The notes: generated by a model from the letters alone, not told the origin. A stretch of DNA of 64,000 nt from Clostridium rhizosphaerae (GCF_016765585.1 NZ_JAESWC010000018.1:434001-498000), one strand, 5' to 3'; shown: positions 53,701-64,000, counted from the stretch's first letter. Made by a program: numbers and translations.

Positions 53701-55139
53701 TCGTCAGTTATGTTAGTAACCTCCACAACCTTTGCTGGAATAGACTTCTCTGGATTTACAAAACAGCTGAAGGAATCTATTACCTTTCCACCTTCATATT
53801 TTATAATACCTATTTCAGTAATTTTTTCAGTTACTGGCGAAAAACCTGTGGTTTCCAAATCCAGCACACAATAGGTCGCATCAATACTTTGACCCTTAGG
53901 ATTAGTCACAGATGGCTTTTTATCTGGTGCTAAATATGCCTCTACTCCGTATATAATCTTCATATCCGGATTATTCCTTCCTAAGAGTTTATGTGCCTCA
54001 GGAAAAGACTGCACAACACCATGATCTGTTATTGCTATAGATTTCATCCCCCAGCTCATAGCTCTCTTAATCAAATCAGCTGCACCTGTCATAGCATCCA
54101 TCTGACTCATTTGAGTATGCATGTGAAGCTCTACTCTCTTTAACTCTGCTTTATCCTGTCTCTTTGCCTTCCTAATTCCTTCTGTTTCTACTATAGTATT
54201 TGCAATAAGCTCGACCTCACCTGAAAACTTACTGTAACCTGCATTACCTACAAGTTTTATAGCCTTAGCCTTTTTAAGTCTTGGCAGCACTTCTTCTTCT
54301 TCGCCAGGTTTTAGAAAGCTTTTACAGGTCATAGAACTTGAACCATCGTATAAGTCAAATGAAACCAAGGTTTTCCCACTTTTTAATTCCTTCGCTTCTA
54401 TATTGGATATTTCACCTTGTAAAGCTATTCTTCCTTCATCGGGTGTAATATCAGTAATTTTTATTACAGGTTCTTTAAATTTAGAGTTTCTTCCCAATAT
54501 GAGTAATGAATCGCCTTTTTTGCCTTCAGTTTCTTCTTTAGCTTCCTGTTTACTTTCAAAAACCTTAGGCATTTTTGATTCGTTCCTGCTCGTCTCCACC
54601 CTAGCTTCCTTTTGGATAAATCTCCTTTCACTTGCACGTATTTCTTCTTCAAGCCTTAATATTTCTTCACTGCCTACTTCATCTGAAAAGTTTATTTTAT
54701 AGGGTGTACCATACAGATTTTTTATCGCTTCATGAATTTTTTTGTCATAATCCATAGCCTTCAAAAAGCCTGATACTGCTATTTTAAAATTAAAATTTAT
54801 ATTATTCTCAGCTACTTTATATTCACTATTACTCAATACTGCTTTTAGAGCAGGATATTTTTCAGAGAGCGTAAATATAATATTTTTCATTTCCTGCTCT
54901 ATTGGCTTTTTATCCGTTCCTTCATCATATTTTACAATAATTATAGAATTCTCTAAGGCAAATCTTTCTTTTATAAACTTATTTAGACTTTCAAATTCTC
55001 TTATATCAATATATTTATCTGAGTTTATCTTTAATTCAAGGGTTTTAGTTTTTTTACTTAATACTACTCCTTCTACTAGAGCAGTCATTATGTTTCCAGA
55101 CGCTTTATAATCACTAAAAATTTCATTTATCTTTTTCAT
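50781..55139 (-). CDS. polC: DNA polymerase III, PolC-type alpha subunit
   Basis: The Gram-positive replicative polymerase with built-in proofreading. The 1452-residue protein matches PolC in size and order: N-terminal domain, OB fold (about 225-310; VIKITDITPDEGRIALQGEI), first PHP part (about 335-400; MHTQMSQMDAMTGAADLIKR, AITDHG), DEDDh exonuclease (about 410-580; CVLDLETTGFSPVTEKITEI, VAHNAEFDVGFL), second PHP part, then the polymerase palm with EPDIDLNFSG and the zinc-like CRKCKHSDF and CPVCGEVL motifs, and the C-terminal helix-hairpin-helix and beta-binding regions. No frameshift is visible. It is transcribed alone. Confidence 0.97.
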   Translation of the reverse strand: MKKINEIFSDYKASGNIMTALVEGVVLSKKTKTLELKINSDKYIDIREFESLNKFIKERFALENSIIIVKYDEGTDKKPIEQEMKNIIFTLSEKYPALKAVLSNSEYKVAENNINFNFKIAVSGFLKAMDYDKKIHEAIKNLYGTPYKINFSDEVGSEEILRLEEEIRASERRFIQKEARVETSRNESKMPKVFESKQEAKEETEGKKGDSLLILGRNSKFKEPVIKITDITPDEGRIALQGEISNIEAKELKSGKTLVSFDLYDGSSSMTCKSFLKPGEEEEVLPRLKKAKAIKLVGNAGYSKFSGEVELIANTIVETEGIRKAKRQDKAELKRVELHMHTQMSQMDAMTGAADLIKRAMSWGMKSIAITDHGVVQSFPEAHKLLGRNNPDMKIIYGVEAYLAPDKKPSVTNPKGQSIDATYCVLDLETTGFSPVTEKITEIGIIKYEGGKVIDSFSCFVNPEKSIPAKVVEVTNITDDMVKDAETIEVVFPKMLDFIKDSVLVAHNAEFDVGFLRHNAKVLGYDFHFTYVDTLSLAKEIFPEFKSYKLGRIAKNLGIKVEVAHRALDDVDTTVKVFKIMLEKLKERGAETLEDIDIYGSDETARREEYKKVKTYHAIILAKNYEGLKNLYKLVSYSHLHYFYKKPRILKSLFKKYSEGLILGSACSEGELYQAILLGKSDEEIEAIAEEYDYLEIQPLGNNDYLVRTEQVPGKEYLREINRKIVALGEKLNKPVVATGDVHFIDPQDEIYRRILEAGQGFKDADNQAPLYLKTTEEMLEEFSYLGRDKAYEVVVTNTNMIAEMCDPISPISSEKATPHIDGCEQTIRDITYEKAHELYGEPLPEIVQQRLEKELDSIIKNGFSVMYIIAQKLVWKSNEDGYLVGSRGSVGSSVVAYMTGITEVNALPPHYRCRKCKHSDFTDYGYNIGFDLPDKTCPVCGEVLAKDGIDIPFETFLGFNGDKEPDIDLNFSGEYQAKAHRYTEVIFGKGTTFKAGTIGTIAEKTAFGYVKKYFEEKGITVNKAEIMRISKGCTGIKRTTGQHPGGIIVVPKGREIFEFCPVQHPADDPNSDIITTHFDYHSIDQNLLKLDILGHDDPTVIRMLQDITGVDPQSIPMDDRETMSIFSSTGALGVSPQQINSKVGSFGIPEFGTKFVRGMLLDTMPKTFMDLICISGLSHGTDVWLGNAKDLIDAGIVTSISEAVCTRDDIMVYLIKKGLPPNTAFKIMETVRKGKALKDPKFPEYEALMREYQVPEWYIESCKKIKYMFPKAHAAAYVMMAFRIAWFKVHIPKAYYAAYFTIRAKAFDAEYMIFGKEKVKEKMKEIDMMGNQAAPKDKDMYDDLELVLEMYEREIKFLPIDLYKSHAVKFLVEEDGIRPPLNSIAGMGNVAAEGIYNAVQEASKEERPLSSIEDLRKRSKIGNSAVDLLKKFGCLKGLPESDQMSLFDLLA

Positions 55140-55212
55140 GTTAATTTAACCTTCTCTCTAAAATTTTTAGTCTGTTACTATTATATAAGATAGGATTTAC
55201 TTTGTCATGTAT

Positions 55213-55262
55213 CAAAAAAGAGGTATATAGACACTGCTTTGTTAAAAGTGCCTATATACCAC
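55213..55262 (-). terminator. Rho-independent terminator of the MarR gene
   Basis: A 9-plus-4-bp stem with one mismatch (55222-55235 with 55247-55260), then TTTTTT on the minus strand. Confidence 0.8.
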
Positions 55263-55275
55263 ATTATTAACTCAT

Positions 55276-55719
55276 CTATGCTCCAATTTTTTCAAACAGT
55301 TCCTTTATTGTAGAAAAAGCATCTGAAAGTCGTACTAGCTCTTCCATATCCAATATTCCAAGTTTATCTATCATTTGCTTATCCATAAGACTAATAGATC
55401 TTTTAACTACTTCAATTCCTTTTTTAGTGAGTCTTATATGAGTTATTCTTCTATCATTATCATCTTTAACTTTGATAATATATGCTAAATCACTGAGCTG
55501 CTGCAAACATCTGCTTGTATTTGGTACAGTAATAGCTAATCTTTTAGTTAAAAGAGATGGAGTTATATCATTTGTATAATAAATCTCACGAAGCACCTTT
55601 GACAAAAGAGGAGTTAACTCAGAACTATTCTCTGGAAAAGTATCCAGAACTTCCTTTTGAAAAATTGAATAAAAGCCAGCTATGTTGCGTATGACTTTTT
55701 TCTTTTCATCTTCACTCAT
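55276..55719 (-). CDS. MarR-family transcriptional regulator
   Basis: A 147-residue regulator with a MarR winged helix: LLSKVLREIYYTNDITPSLL, TKRLAITVPNTSRCLQQLSD with the recognition helix, the wing LAYIIKVKDDNDRRITHIRL, then TKKGIEVVKRSISLMDKQM and a C-terminal dimerisation helix. It lies 26 bp downstream of motB on the same strand and is probably co-transcribed. The ligand is unknown. Confidence 0.88.
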   Translation of the reverse strand: MSEDEKKKVIRNIAGFYSIFQKEVLDTFPENSSELTPLLSKVLREIYYTNDITPSLLTKRLAITVPNTSRCLQQLSDLAYIIKVKDDNDRRITHIRLTKKGIEVVKRSISLMDKQMIDKLGILDMEELVRLSDAFSTIKELFEKIGA

Positions 55720-55745
55720 TGTATTTCCTCCACAAAACTTATAAG

Positions 55746-56507
55746 CTACTGTGTACTTTTAGTATTATTAGTGTTAAATGTATATTTACGGACGATAAGT
55801 ATATCTACACTTCTGTTCTTTGCCCTTCCAGCCTCAGATGAATTATCATATTTAGGTCTATATTCTCCATAAGCTTGAATCGAAAATTTGTCAGGTGAAA
55901 TGTGCCCCTTATCTACCATAAAGTTCATAACATTTGAAGCACGCATATAGCTTAAGTCCCAGTTAGAACGGAATTTATTATTTTTAATAGGGACATTATC
56001 TGTATGTCCGCTTATCCTTATCTCATTATCTAAATTCTTAATCATATTTGATATTTGGATAAGTACTGTATCAAAATTATTTAATACATCTGCCTCTCCC
56101 GAGTTAAAAATTACTGTATCCTGTATGGATATGCTTAGCCCTTCTCCAGTAAGATCAACTTTAACTTTATCCGCATACCCCTCACTTTTAATCTCTTGCT
56201 CTAGTGTATTTTTAATCACAGCCATTTTATCCTGTTCAACTAGGCCATTCGTTTCATTATCAGTACTGGAATCACCAACTGCCACAACATTTGAGTTGTT
56301 TGCCCCACTGTCTTTCAGTACTCCGGTGCCTCCTGAAAAAATCACATTAAATTGTTTACTTATCTGTTTCATTTTCTGGTTGTCCACTTTACTCATAGCA
56401 AACATAACAATAAAGAGTGCCAAAAGGAGTGTTAGCATATCTGAATATGGAAGCAGCCATGTTTCATCAACATGTTCCTCATGATGTTGTTTTTTGCCTT
56501 TCATCAT
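55746..56507 (-). CDS. motB: Flagellar motor stator protein MotB
   Basis: The stator subunit that anchors the ion channel to peptidoglycan. The 253-residue protein has one N-terminal membrane helix with the channel aspartate D23 in LPYSDMLTLLLALFIVMFAM, a plug/linker region rich in N, D and S (about 45-130), and an OmpA-like peptidoglycan-binding domain (about 135-240; EIRISGHTDNVPIKNNKFRS, NWDLSYMRASNVMNFMV, SIQAYGEYRPKYDN). Whether it uses protons or sodium cannot be read with confidence. It follows motA after 17 bp. Confidence 0.95.
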   Translation of the reverse strand: MMKGKKQHHEEHVDETWLLPYSDMLTLLLALFIVMFAMSKVDNQKMKQISKQFNVIFSGGTGVLKDSGANNSNVVAVGDSSTDNETNGLVEQDKMAVIKNTLEQEIKSEGYADKVKVDLTGEGLSISIQDTVIFNSGEADVLNNFDTVLIQISNMIKNLDNEIRISGHTDNVPIKNNKFRSNWDLSYMRASNVMNFMVDKGHISPDKFSIQAYGEYRPKYDNSSEAGRAKNRSVDILIVRKYTFNTNNTKSTQ

Positions 56508-56524
56508 TAATCTCCTTTACTCTA

Positions 56525-57307
56525 TTACTCTTTATTTGCCTCTAAAAACTTTTTTCTATCCTTTGGCTTCACTAATGTTAAAAGCTTAGTTTGAATAGTT
56601 TTAGGGTTTTTTCCCTCTTGAAGGGCGAGAATACCTTCCATTATTAATTGTTTATTGCTTACTTCTTCATGAGACTTTCTTTTCAATCTTGAAGCAAAAG
56701 GATGCCAAATAACATATCCGAAGAAAATTCCGTATAAAGTAGCAACGAAAGCTGCAGCTATTGATTCACCTAGTTTTTCAGTATCATTTAAGTTTCCAAG
56801 GGCACCAATTAGTCCTATAACCGCTCCTAAAACTCCCAGAGTAGGAGATGCTCCCCCTGCTGTTGCAAAAACAGCAGCATTGCTTCTATGTCTTTCTTCC
56901 ATAGCCTCAATATCATCACTTAGGATTTGTCTAATATATTCCGGCTCAGTACCGTCAACAACCATTTCTAATCCTTGTTTCATAAATTCATTATTTATCT
57001 CTTGAATTTTACTTTCCAGCGACAATAATCCATTTTTTCTAGTTTCTGTTGCCATTTCAACAATCTGCTTAATTAGTTCTGCTGGATCTTCCTTTTGCTT
57101 GTCCTTAAAAACAGCTCCAAACAATTTAGGGATATTTTTAAATTCATTCTTGGGGAAAGAATTCATTATTGCTGCTGCAGTACCTACAAGAATTACTATC
57201 ATGGCTTCCGGACTAAATAATATGGAAACACTTGCACCTTTCATAAGTAATCCAGTAAGGACTGCGAAAAGTCCAACAAAAATACCAATTATTAAGAATA
57301 AATCCAT
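56525..57307 (-). CDS. motA: Flagellar motor stator protein MotA
   Basis: The 260-residue stator subunit with four membrane helices (about 2-20, 31-50, 150-170, 182-205). The cytoplasmic loop (60-145) holds FTLVK-type charged residues that contact the rotor (MEERHRSNAAVF, EIVEMATETRKNGLL region). Signature GGASPTLGVLGAVIGLIGAL and AFVATLYGIFFGYVIWHPFA lie in the third and fourth helices. It is first in an operon with motB and a MarR gene. Its presence implies flagellar motility, consistent with the chemoreceptor in the citrate island. Confidence 0.95.
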   Translation of the reverse strand: MDLFLIIGIFVGLFAVLTGLLMKGASVSILFSPEAMIVILVGTAAAIMNSFPKNEFKNIPKLFGAVFKDKQKEDPAELIKQIVEMATETRKNGLLSLESKIQEINNEFMKQGLEMVVDGTEPEYIRQILSDDIEAMEERHRSNAAVFATAGGASPTLGVLGAVIGLIGALGNLNDTEKLGESIAAAFVATLYGIFFGYVIWHPFASRLKRKSHEEVSNKQLIMEGILALQEGKNPKTIQTKLLTLVKPKDRKKFLEANKE

Positions 57308-57488
57308 TTTTCCACCTCTGTAATATTTAAAATTGATTTATTGCGCAAAATTTGTATATGCTTGTACAAATTTGCCGTTTTAATATATAATATATTAACA
57401 TAATATCTAACTTATGAAAACTATCTTATGATAGATTTTTACAAACATTTTTTAAAATCATATAATTTCATTAAATCATAAAATAATA

Positions 57489-57535
57489 AAGGCTTGGAAA
57501 TGTATATACTTATATACATTTCCAAGCCTTAACCA
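57489..57535 (-). terminator. Rho-independent terminator of greA
   Basis: A perfect 19-bp stem (57489-57507 with 57512-57530), 4-nt loop, then TTTATTATTTT on the minus strand. Confidence 0.88.
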
Positions 57536-57575
57536 CTAAAGTTTTACCCTAAATCAAAAGTAAAGTAACATTATC

Positions 57576-58040
57576 TTATAAAACTTCCAGTATCTCCACA
57601 GTATATGCACCGCTTGGAGCATTGACTTCTACTACATCTCCATCTTTTTTGCCAGCTAATGCTTTTCCCAACTCTGATTCAATACTTATAATCATATTCT
57701 CAGGTTCGGCATCCAATGTTGTTACTAAAGATACTATTTCTTCTTCATCATCTTCTTTAAACTTAACGCGGGCTTTACAATTAATCCCAAGTACAGACCT
57801 ATCTATACTTTTATCATCTATTACAATTGCAGTAGAAATCATAGTTAATAAATATTGGATTCTATTATCATTTTCCCTATAGTTTGCACAGGCCTCTTTA
57901 TATTCTGCATTTTCCGATCTGTCACCATGTGCTGCAGCTTCCATCTTTTCTTTTGCTATTTCAGCTCTTTTTACAGTCATTCTATATTCTAATTCTTCTT
58001 TTAACTTACTTATATTTTCTTCTGTTAGTATATTTTTCAT
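57576..58040 (-). CDS. greA: Transcription elongation factor GreA
   Basis: GreA rescues backtracked RNA polymerase by stimulating transcript cleavage. The 154-residue protein has the N-terminal coiled coil (about 5-75; ISKLKEELEYRMTVKRAEIA, HGDRSENAEYKEACANYREN) with the acidic tip residues D and E in GDRSENAEY, and the FKBP-like C-terminal domain (about 80-154; SIESELGKALAGKKDGDVVE, GAYTVEILEV). Length and motifs are standard. Confidence 0.92.
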   Translation of the reverse strand: MKNILTEENISKLKEELEYRMTVKRAEIAKEKMEAAAHGDRSENAEYKEACANYRENDNRIQYLLTMISTAIVIDDKSIDRSVLGINCKARVKFKEDDEEEIVSLVTTLDAEPENMIISIESELGKALAGKKDGDVVEVNAPSGAYTVEILEVL

Positions 58041-58104
58041 TTAAGGTCTGCCTCCCAGATATATATTATTTTAATATTATATCAAACTAGCTTAAAAATA
58101 AAAA

Positions 58105-58149
58105 TAGAGGTCTTAGCAGATTTTACATAAAATCCGCTAAGACCTCAAA
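58105..58149 (-). terminator. Rho-independent terminator of the activase gene
   Basis: An 11-bp stem (58107-58117 with 58137-58147), one A/C mismatch and a further 7-bp stem lie just after the gene end, with a T-rich tail on the minus strand. Confidence 0.82.
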
Positions 58150-58150
58150 T

Positions 58151-61100
58151 TTAAAATCCTATATTTATTGAAGCTTCACCTTCATCAATAATTTTTTTGT
58201 CGCTGGCTGCTTCTGTGAACGCTTCCTCTTGTCTATCATAGTAAAGATTTTTAAATGCCACGGAAAGCATAAGTTTGATTCTATTTAGCTGATTAACTTC
58301 ACTTGCACCTGGATCATAGTCTATAGCAGTTATATTTGCTCCAGTGTACTTCGCCTTTAGAGCTTTTATCATTCCTTTACCAGTAACGTGGTTTGGAAGG
58401 CAGGCAAAAGGCTGCATACAAATTACATTCTTAACTCCGCTTTCAACAAGCTCTACCATTTCTGCAGTTAAGAACCAGCCTTCACCAGTTTGATTTCCTA
58501 GCGATAATATAGGCTCTGCCCCTTCTGCCAGTTTTCTTATACTCTTTGGAGGCTCAAAGCGCTTGCTTTTATGCAAAGCCTTTTTCATTTCCTTTCGGTA
58601 AAATTCCATTCCAAGTATTGCTGCATTACTGTAAATTTGTCTTTTTCTTGTTCCTGAAAGATATTTATACTTAAAATTAGCATCATAAGCACAATAAAGC
58701 ATAAAGTCCATCAGGTCAGGCATTACTGCTTCTGCGCCCTCTCTCTCTATAACATCAATAACATTGTTATTAGCGGTAGGATGGAACTTAACAAGTATTT
58801 CACCAACAAGGCCTACTTTAGGCTTAACAATATCCTTTATAGGAAGATTATCAAAGTCATTTACTATTTTCCTAATATTTTTTGTAAACAGATTAATGTC
58901 ACCGTTTCTAACAGATTCTTTACAGATATCTACCCAGGATTCATAGAGAAGATTTGCTGAACCTTGGATTTTTTCATAAGGTCTTGTCTTTAAAAGAACT
59001 CTCATTAACAAGTCTCCATAAACAATTCCTATCATTGCTTTATTTAAAAGTCCTGCTGATATTTTAAATCCTGGATTCTTTTCCATTCCCAATGCATTTA
59101 ATGATATAACAGGAATGTTATCATACCTAGCTTCCTTTAAAGCTTTTCTTAAAAATCCTATATAATTTGTAGCTCTGCAGCCTCCTCCAGTTTGTGATAT
59201 TAAAACAGCTAGCTTATTAATATCATATCTGCCTGATTTAACTGCTTCAATTATCTGTCCTACAACTATTATGGAAGGATAACACGCATCATTATTAACA
59301 TACTTCAAGCCCTCATCTACAGCCTTAGTGTCAACTGAAGGCAAAACTTCAACCTTATAGCCTGAAGCATTAAAAGCTTCTTCTATAAATTGAAAATGAA
59401 TAGGTGACATTTGAGGCGCAAGTATAGTATACTGTTCTCTCATTTTCTCAGTAAATACTATTTTACTATCGTCTAAAGACACCCTTTCTATCTTAAAACC
59501 GCTTCTTTCTCGCTCTTCCATGGCAGCTTTAAGCGAGCGCATACGAATTCTTGCTGCTCCCAAATTGTTTCCCTCATCAATTTTCAGCACGGTGTAAATC
59601 TTATTATATTTACTTAATATTTCCTGAACCTGATCAGTAGTTACAGCATCAAGCCCACATCCAAAAGAGTTTAATTGAACCACTTCAATATTTTCCTGCT
59701 TTGCTGCAAAGCTTGCCGCTGCATAGAGCCTTGAGTGGTAAACCCATTGATCTACTACTCTTAATGGTCTTTCAACCTCACTGAGATGATCTACAGAATC
59801 CTCTGTAAGAACAGCCATACCAAACTCAGTTATTAAATTTGGAAGTCCATGGTTTATTTCAGGATCTACATGATAAGGTCTACCTGCAAGCACAATACCT
59901 TTTCTTCCTGTTTCCTTAAGGTATTTGAGTACTTCCTCGCCTTTTCTTCTAATATCATTTCTTACAATATCCTGCTCAGCCCAAGCTTTTTCTACAGCTG
60001 ATTCAATTTCAGCTTTCGATATATTAAAGGATTTTAATTCTTCAAATAATCTTTTCTTAAGCTTACTTTTATCATCAAAGCCTACAAATGGATTCATGAA
60101 TGTTATATCCTTTTCTTTTAGAACATCCATGTTTGTCTTTATGACCTCAGCATAGGAAGTAACTATAGGACAGTTATAGTGGTTGTCTGCATTTGGATGC
60201 TCGTTTCTCTCATATGGTACACAAGGGTAAAATATAAACTTAATCCCCTTATTTACTAAACTCATTATATGTCCATGAGTTAATTTTGCCGGATAGCAGG
60301 CTGATTCTGAAGGAATTGTTTCTATTCCAAGCTCATACACTGTCTTAGAGGATCTTGGTGAAAGCTCTACCCTGAATTTTAAATCATTAAAGAAAGTAAA
60401 CCAGAAGGGATAATTTTCATACATATTTAAAACTCTTGGTATTCCAACTGTTCCTCTTGATGCCTCTTCTAGCTTTAAGGGCTTATAGGCAAACAGTCTT
60501 TTATATTTATATTCATAAAGATTTGGTATATCTTCTTTTTTACTGCTGAGTCCTAACGGTCTTTCACATCTGTTTCCGGATATAAATTCTTTTTCATCAT
60601 TAAATTTATTTATAGTCAAAAGACAATTGTTACCGCAAAGTCCGCATCTTCTCATAGAGGTTTGTGAACTGAAACTTTCAAGCTCATCCTTAGAAACTAA
60701 AGTGCTTTTTTTAGAAGGCTCGTATCTTTCTCTTGCAATAAGAGCCGAACCAAAAGCGCCCATAAGCCCTGCTACATCCGGTCTTATTACTTCTCTTTCA
60801 GATACTAGCTCAAAAGCCCTTAACACAGCATCATTATAGAAAGTTCCACCTTGGACTATAATCTTTTCTCCCATTTCCTTAGGATTTCTAATCTTAATAA
60901 CCTTTAGCAGAGCATTTTTGATTACCGAATAGGAAAGTCCTGCTGATATATCTCCAACTGTTGCACCTTCCTTTTGTGCCTGCTTAACCCTTGAATTCAT
61001 AAACACAGTACATCTTGAACCTAAATCTACAGGATTATTAGAACCTACTGCTTCCTTTGCAAAATCAGCTACATCCATATTCAAAGAATTAGCAAAAGTT

Positions 61101-62461
61101 TCAATAAATGAACCACACCCTGAAGAACATGCCTCATTCAATAGAATGCTGTCGATCACTTTATTCTTAATTCTTAAACATTTCATATCCTGCCCGCCGA
61201 TATCTAATATAAAATCTACTCCAGGCAGAAAAAATTCTGCAGCCTTATAGTGAGCAATGGTTTCAATTTCACCAATATCTATATTTAAAGCTGCCTTAAG
61301 AAGTGCCTCGCCATAGCCAGTTACTGTAGAATTAACTATCGTAGCCTTCTCCGGCAGCATTTGATACAATTCTTTCAATATTTTTATCGTACTTTTTAAT
61401 GGACTTCCAGCATTACTCCCATAATAGGAATATAATATTGAACCCTCCTCATCAATTAGTACTGCTTTAGTTGTAGTTGATCCTGCATCTACTCCTAAAT
61501 AACAATTACCTTCATAATTGCTTAACTCTTTTCTTTTAACTTTACTTTTATCATGCCTAGCTCTAAACTCAGTTAACTCTTTTTCATTAGCAAACAAAGG
61601 TCTTAGTCTTTGTACCTCATGAGATACTATATCCTTTATCTCCATAGTTTTGTCCATTAATTTTCTAAAAGACATGGGCTCTTGTTCTACTGAAGCTAAA
61701 GCTGCTCCAATAGCAACAAAAAGCTGTGAATTATTAGGAAATATTATCTGCTCGTTTGTTAAATTAAGTGTCTCAATAAATCTTTTTCTAAGCTCTGAAA
61801 GGAAATAGAGCGGTCCTCCTAAAAAAGCTACTTTTCCTCTTATAGGTTTTCCACAAGCAAGTCCACTTATTGTTTGATTAACTACAGCCTGAAATACAGA
61901 AGCTGCAATGTCCTCTTTTGCTGCTCCCTCATTTAAAAGCGGCTGTATATCTGTTTTTGCAAAAACACCGCATCTAGCTGCAATTGGATAAATAACTTTA
62001 TGATTCTTAGCTAACTCATTTAAACCTGCTGCATCAGTCTGAAGCAGAGAAGCCATTTGATCTATAAAAGCTCCCGTTCCTCCTGCACAAGTTCCATTCA
62101 TCCTTTGATCTACCCCTGAATCAAAGTAGGTTATTTTTGCATCTTCTCCTCCAAGCTCTATTGCAACATCAGTTTGCGGTATATATCTTTCTACTGTCTT
62201 TGTTCCTGCAATTACTTCCTGTATGAAGGGCACACCAAGCCATTTAGAAACAGAAAGCCCGCCTGAACCTGTTACTGTTATAGCAATCTCTTTATCCTTA
62301 AACAAATCAAAAGCTTCCTTAATTAAGTTTAATATAGTGTTCTTTATATCCGCATAATGTCTTTCATATCTATGATAAATCAAATTATTATTTTCGTCTA
62401 AAATTACTAGCTTAACCGTAGTTGAACCTGCATCAAGTCCTAAACGTAACATTCTACCCAT
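58151..62461 (-). CDS. 2-hydroxyacyl-CoA dehydratase activase-related protein with double ASKHA domain
   Basis: A 1436-residue protein of a clostridial family related to HgdC/BcrA/BadF activators and HgdB-type dehydratase subunits. The first ASKHA ATPase domain (about 5-265; [51 protein letters not shown]) is followed by a second (about 322-580; [51 protein letters not shown]). The Cys-rich [16 protein letters not shown] is at about 607. DUF2229- and HgdB-like regions follow ([36 protein letters not shown]). Cysteines between the ASKHA domains suggest an iron-sulfur centre. The substrate is unknown. The first start (62461) or the ATG at 62452 is possible. Confidence 0.9.
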   Translation of the reverse strand: MGRMLRLGLDAGSTTVKLVILDENNNLIYHRYERHYADIKNTILNLIKEAFDLFKDKEIAITVTGSGGLSVSKWLGVPFIQEVIAGTKTVERYIPQTDVAIELGGEDAKITYFDSGVDQRMNGTCAGGTGAFIDQMASLLQTDAAGLNELAKNHKVIYPIAARCGVFAKTDIQPLLNEGAAKEDIAASVFQAVVNQTISGLACGKPIRGKVAFLGGPLYFLSELRKRFIETLNLTNEQIIFPNNSQLFVAIGAALASVEQEPMSFRKLMDKTMEIKDIVSHEVQRLRPLFANEKELTEFRARHDKSKVKRKELSNYEGNCYLGVDAGSTTTKAVLIDEEGSILYSYYGSNAGSPLKSTIKILKELYQMLPEKATIVNSTVTGYGEALLKAALNIDIGEIETIAHYKAAEFFLPGVDFILDIGGQDMKCLRIKNKVIDSILLNEACSSGCGSFIETFANSLNMDVADFAKEAVGSNNPVDLGSRCTVFMNSRVKQAQKEGATVGDISAGLSYSVIKNALLKVIKIRNPKEMGEKIIVQGGTFYNDAVLRAFELVSEREVIRPDVAGLMGAFGSALIARERYEPSKKSTLVSKDELESFSSQTSMRRCGLCGNNCLLTINKFNDEKEFISGNRCERPLGLSSKKEDIPNLYEYKYKRLFAYKPLKLEEASRGTVGIPRVLNMYENYPFWFTFFNDLKFRVELSPRSSKTVYELGIETIPSESACYPAKLTHGHIMSLVNKGIKFIFYPCVPYERNEHPNADNHYNCPIVTSYAEVIKTNMDVLKEKDITFMNPFVGFDDKSKLKKRLFEELKSFNISKAEIESAVEKAWAEQDIVRNDIRRKGEEVLKYLKETGRKGIVLAGRPYHVDPEINHGLPNLITEFGMAVLTEDSVDHLSEVERPLRVVDQWVYHSRLYAAASFAAKQENIEVVQLNSFGCGLDAVTTDQVQEILSKYNKIYTVLKIDEGNNLGAARIRMRSLKAAMEERERSGFKIERVSLDDSKIVFTEKMREQYTILAPQMSPIHFQFIEEAFNASGYKVEVLPSVDTKAVDEGLKYVNNDACYPSIIVVGQIIEAVKSGRYDINKLAVLISQTGGGCRATNYIGFLRKALKEARYDNIPVISLNALGMEKNPGFKISAGLLNKAMIGIVYGDLLMRVLLKTRPYEKIQGSANLLYESWVDICKESVRNGDINLFTKNIRKIVNDFDNLPIKDIVKPKVGLVGEILVKFHPTANNNVIDVIEREGAEAVMPDLMDFMLYCAYDANFKYKYLSGTRKRQIYSNAAILGMEFYRKEMKKALHKSKRFEPPKSIRKLAEGAEPILSLGNQTGEGWFLTAEMVELVESGVKNVICMQPFACLPNHVTGKGMIKALKAKYTGANITAIDYDPGASEVNQLNRIKLMLSVAFKNLYYDRQEEAFTEAASDKKIIDEGEASINIGF

Positions 62462-62465
62462 AAAT

Positions 62466-62498
62466 CTATAGCTTTAATAAAGCTATAATCCCCCCCTT
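62466..62498 (-). promoter_or_regulatory. Distant Shine-Dalgarno with hairpin spacer before the activase start
   Basis: On the minus strand AAGGGGGGG (62490-62498) lies 28 nt before the ATG at 62461. The spacer contains a perfect 10-bp palindrome with one central base (62467-62487). Folded, it would leave about 7 nt between SD and ATG, the usual distance. Confidence 0.5.
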
Positions 62499-62596
62499 CA
62501 AGTTAAAATAAAATTAACAAATCTGTAAAAATTACTGATGTTAATTAAAATATATTATTAATTATATTACTTTAACACTTATTGTTCAATATTAAA

Positions 62597-62636
62597 TAAA
62601 AGTCCAAATGGCACTCTAATGCCACTTGGACCTTTA
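62597..62636 (-). terminator. Terminator of the ATP synthase operon
   Basis: An approximately 12-bp stem with one mismatch (AGTCCAAATGGCA with TGCCACTTGGACC) and a T run on the minus strand directly after atpC. Confidence 0.85.
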
Positions 62637-63035
62637 TTATTCCTTAACTTTAATTCTGGCTAACGCTCTTCTAAGCTTTAACTCTGCCTTTCTATATTCG
62701 GCACCTTCTTTTCCGACTAAAAGGTGTTCTGCCTTCTTCCTTGCTTCTTCAGCTCTAGCTAAATCTATTTCTTCAGGCCATTCGGCAGTTTCGCACAAGA
62801 AGTCAACCTCATTATTATTAACTTTAAGCATTCCAGTGGAAGTAAAGAGCCTTAATCTTTTATTATCAACTGTAGTAAAGAATGTAACAGTTGGGGTTAA
62901 TGTTGTTACCATATATTCGTGACCTGGAAGTATTTCAAATCTTCCTAAATCATTTTCTGTTGTAAGTTCTTTTACTTCTCCATTAAATACTTTTCTTTCT
63001 GGAGTTAATATACTAAGCTTTATGCTTTCACTCAT
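62637..63035 (-). CDS. atpC: ATP synthase F1 epsilon subunit
   Basis: The rotor-stalk subunit that couples F1 and Fo and can inhibit ATP hydrolysis. The 132-residue protein has the N-terminal beta sandwich (KLSILTPERKVFNGEVKELT, LGRFEILPGHEYMVTTLTP, TSTGMLKVNNNEVDFLCETA) and a C-terminal two-helix hairpin (LARAEEARKKAEHLLVGKEG, AEYRKAELKLRRALARIKV). Length is usual. It is the last gene of the atp operon, 13 bp after atpD. Confidence 0.95.
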   Translation of the reverse strand: MSESIKLSILTPERKVFNGEVKELTTENDLGRFEILPGHEYMVTTLTPTVTFFTTVDNKRLRLFTSTGMLKVNNNEVDFLCETAEWPEEIDLARAEEARKKAEHLLVGKEGAEYRKAELKLRRALARIKVKE

Positions 63036-63048
63036 TTATATTCACTCC

Positions 63049-64000
<952 letters not shown>

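Overview
The window is AT-rich, with short intergenic gaps, strong GGAGG-type ribosome binding sites and genes of a spore-forming anaerobic Firmicute: two alpha/beta small acid-soluble spore proteins, a PdaB-type deacetylase, DNA polymerase PolC, a flavodiiron protein, a large BcrA/HgdC-type activase protein and a DUF4364 protein. This fits Clostridium in the strict sense. The species cannot be fixed from the sequence alone. No rRNA, tRNA, CRISPR array, prophage or complete insertion sequence was seen.

Layout. 0-18 kb is mostly housekeeping: a partial aminotransferase divergent from dapH, a two-OB-fold SSB-like protein, pdaB, a spore protein, a cytoplasmic beta-propeller protein, folC, valS behind a T-box leader, two tandem YhgE/Pip membrane proteins, a HAD phosphatase, a flavodiiron protein and a possible Mpv17-like membrane protein. 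18.3-19.5 kb holds a GGDEF remnant, a second spore protein and a decayed stretch. 19.4-42.5 kb is a citrate-fermentation island. It has two citDEF sets. The first is followed by citX and a sodium-pumping oxaloacetate decarboxylase (oadA, a split gamma/delta subunit, a separate biotin carrier, oadB). It also holds citG, citC, a CitMHS transporter, a chemoreceptor, a GntR and two LysR regulators, a hybrid histidine kinase, an OmpR-type regulator and an AbrB-like membrane protein. 42.7-45 kb carries an orphan lipoprotein binding protein and L-lactate dehydrogenase. 45-49.1 kb is a gene graveyard with fragments of a lipoate ligase, a TPP-dependent dehydrogenase E1 alpha, a flavin oxidoreductase, a metal-binding protein and a metal P-type ATPase, plus one intact Nfo-like gene. 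49.4-64 kb returns to core genes: an extra RsmH-type methyltransferase, polC, a MarR regulator, motAB, greA, the 1436-residue activase protein, and the end of the ATP synthase operon (atpD partial, atpC).

How the genes work together. CitM would import citrate. CitDEF, matured by CitG and CitX and acetylated by CitC, would split it to acetate and oxaloacetate. The Oad complex would decarboxylate oxaloacetate to pyruvate and export sodium. Chemoreceptor, kinase and three one-component regulators suggest layered control. A consensus promoter with a near-consensus CcpA (cre) site lies in front of citM.

The most interesting points are the doubled citrate lyase, the split decarboxylase gamma/delta subunit with a 44-residue membrane peptide, a GC-rich insert with competing hairpins between citE and citF of the first set, related inverted repeats on both sides of the response regulator gene, and a hairpin that appears to bring a distant Shine-Dalgarno sequence to the start codon of the activase gene. 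I did not find a clearly new defence or mobile system.
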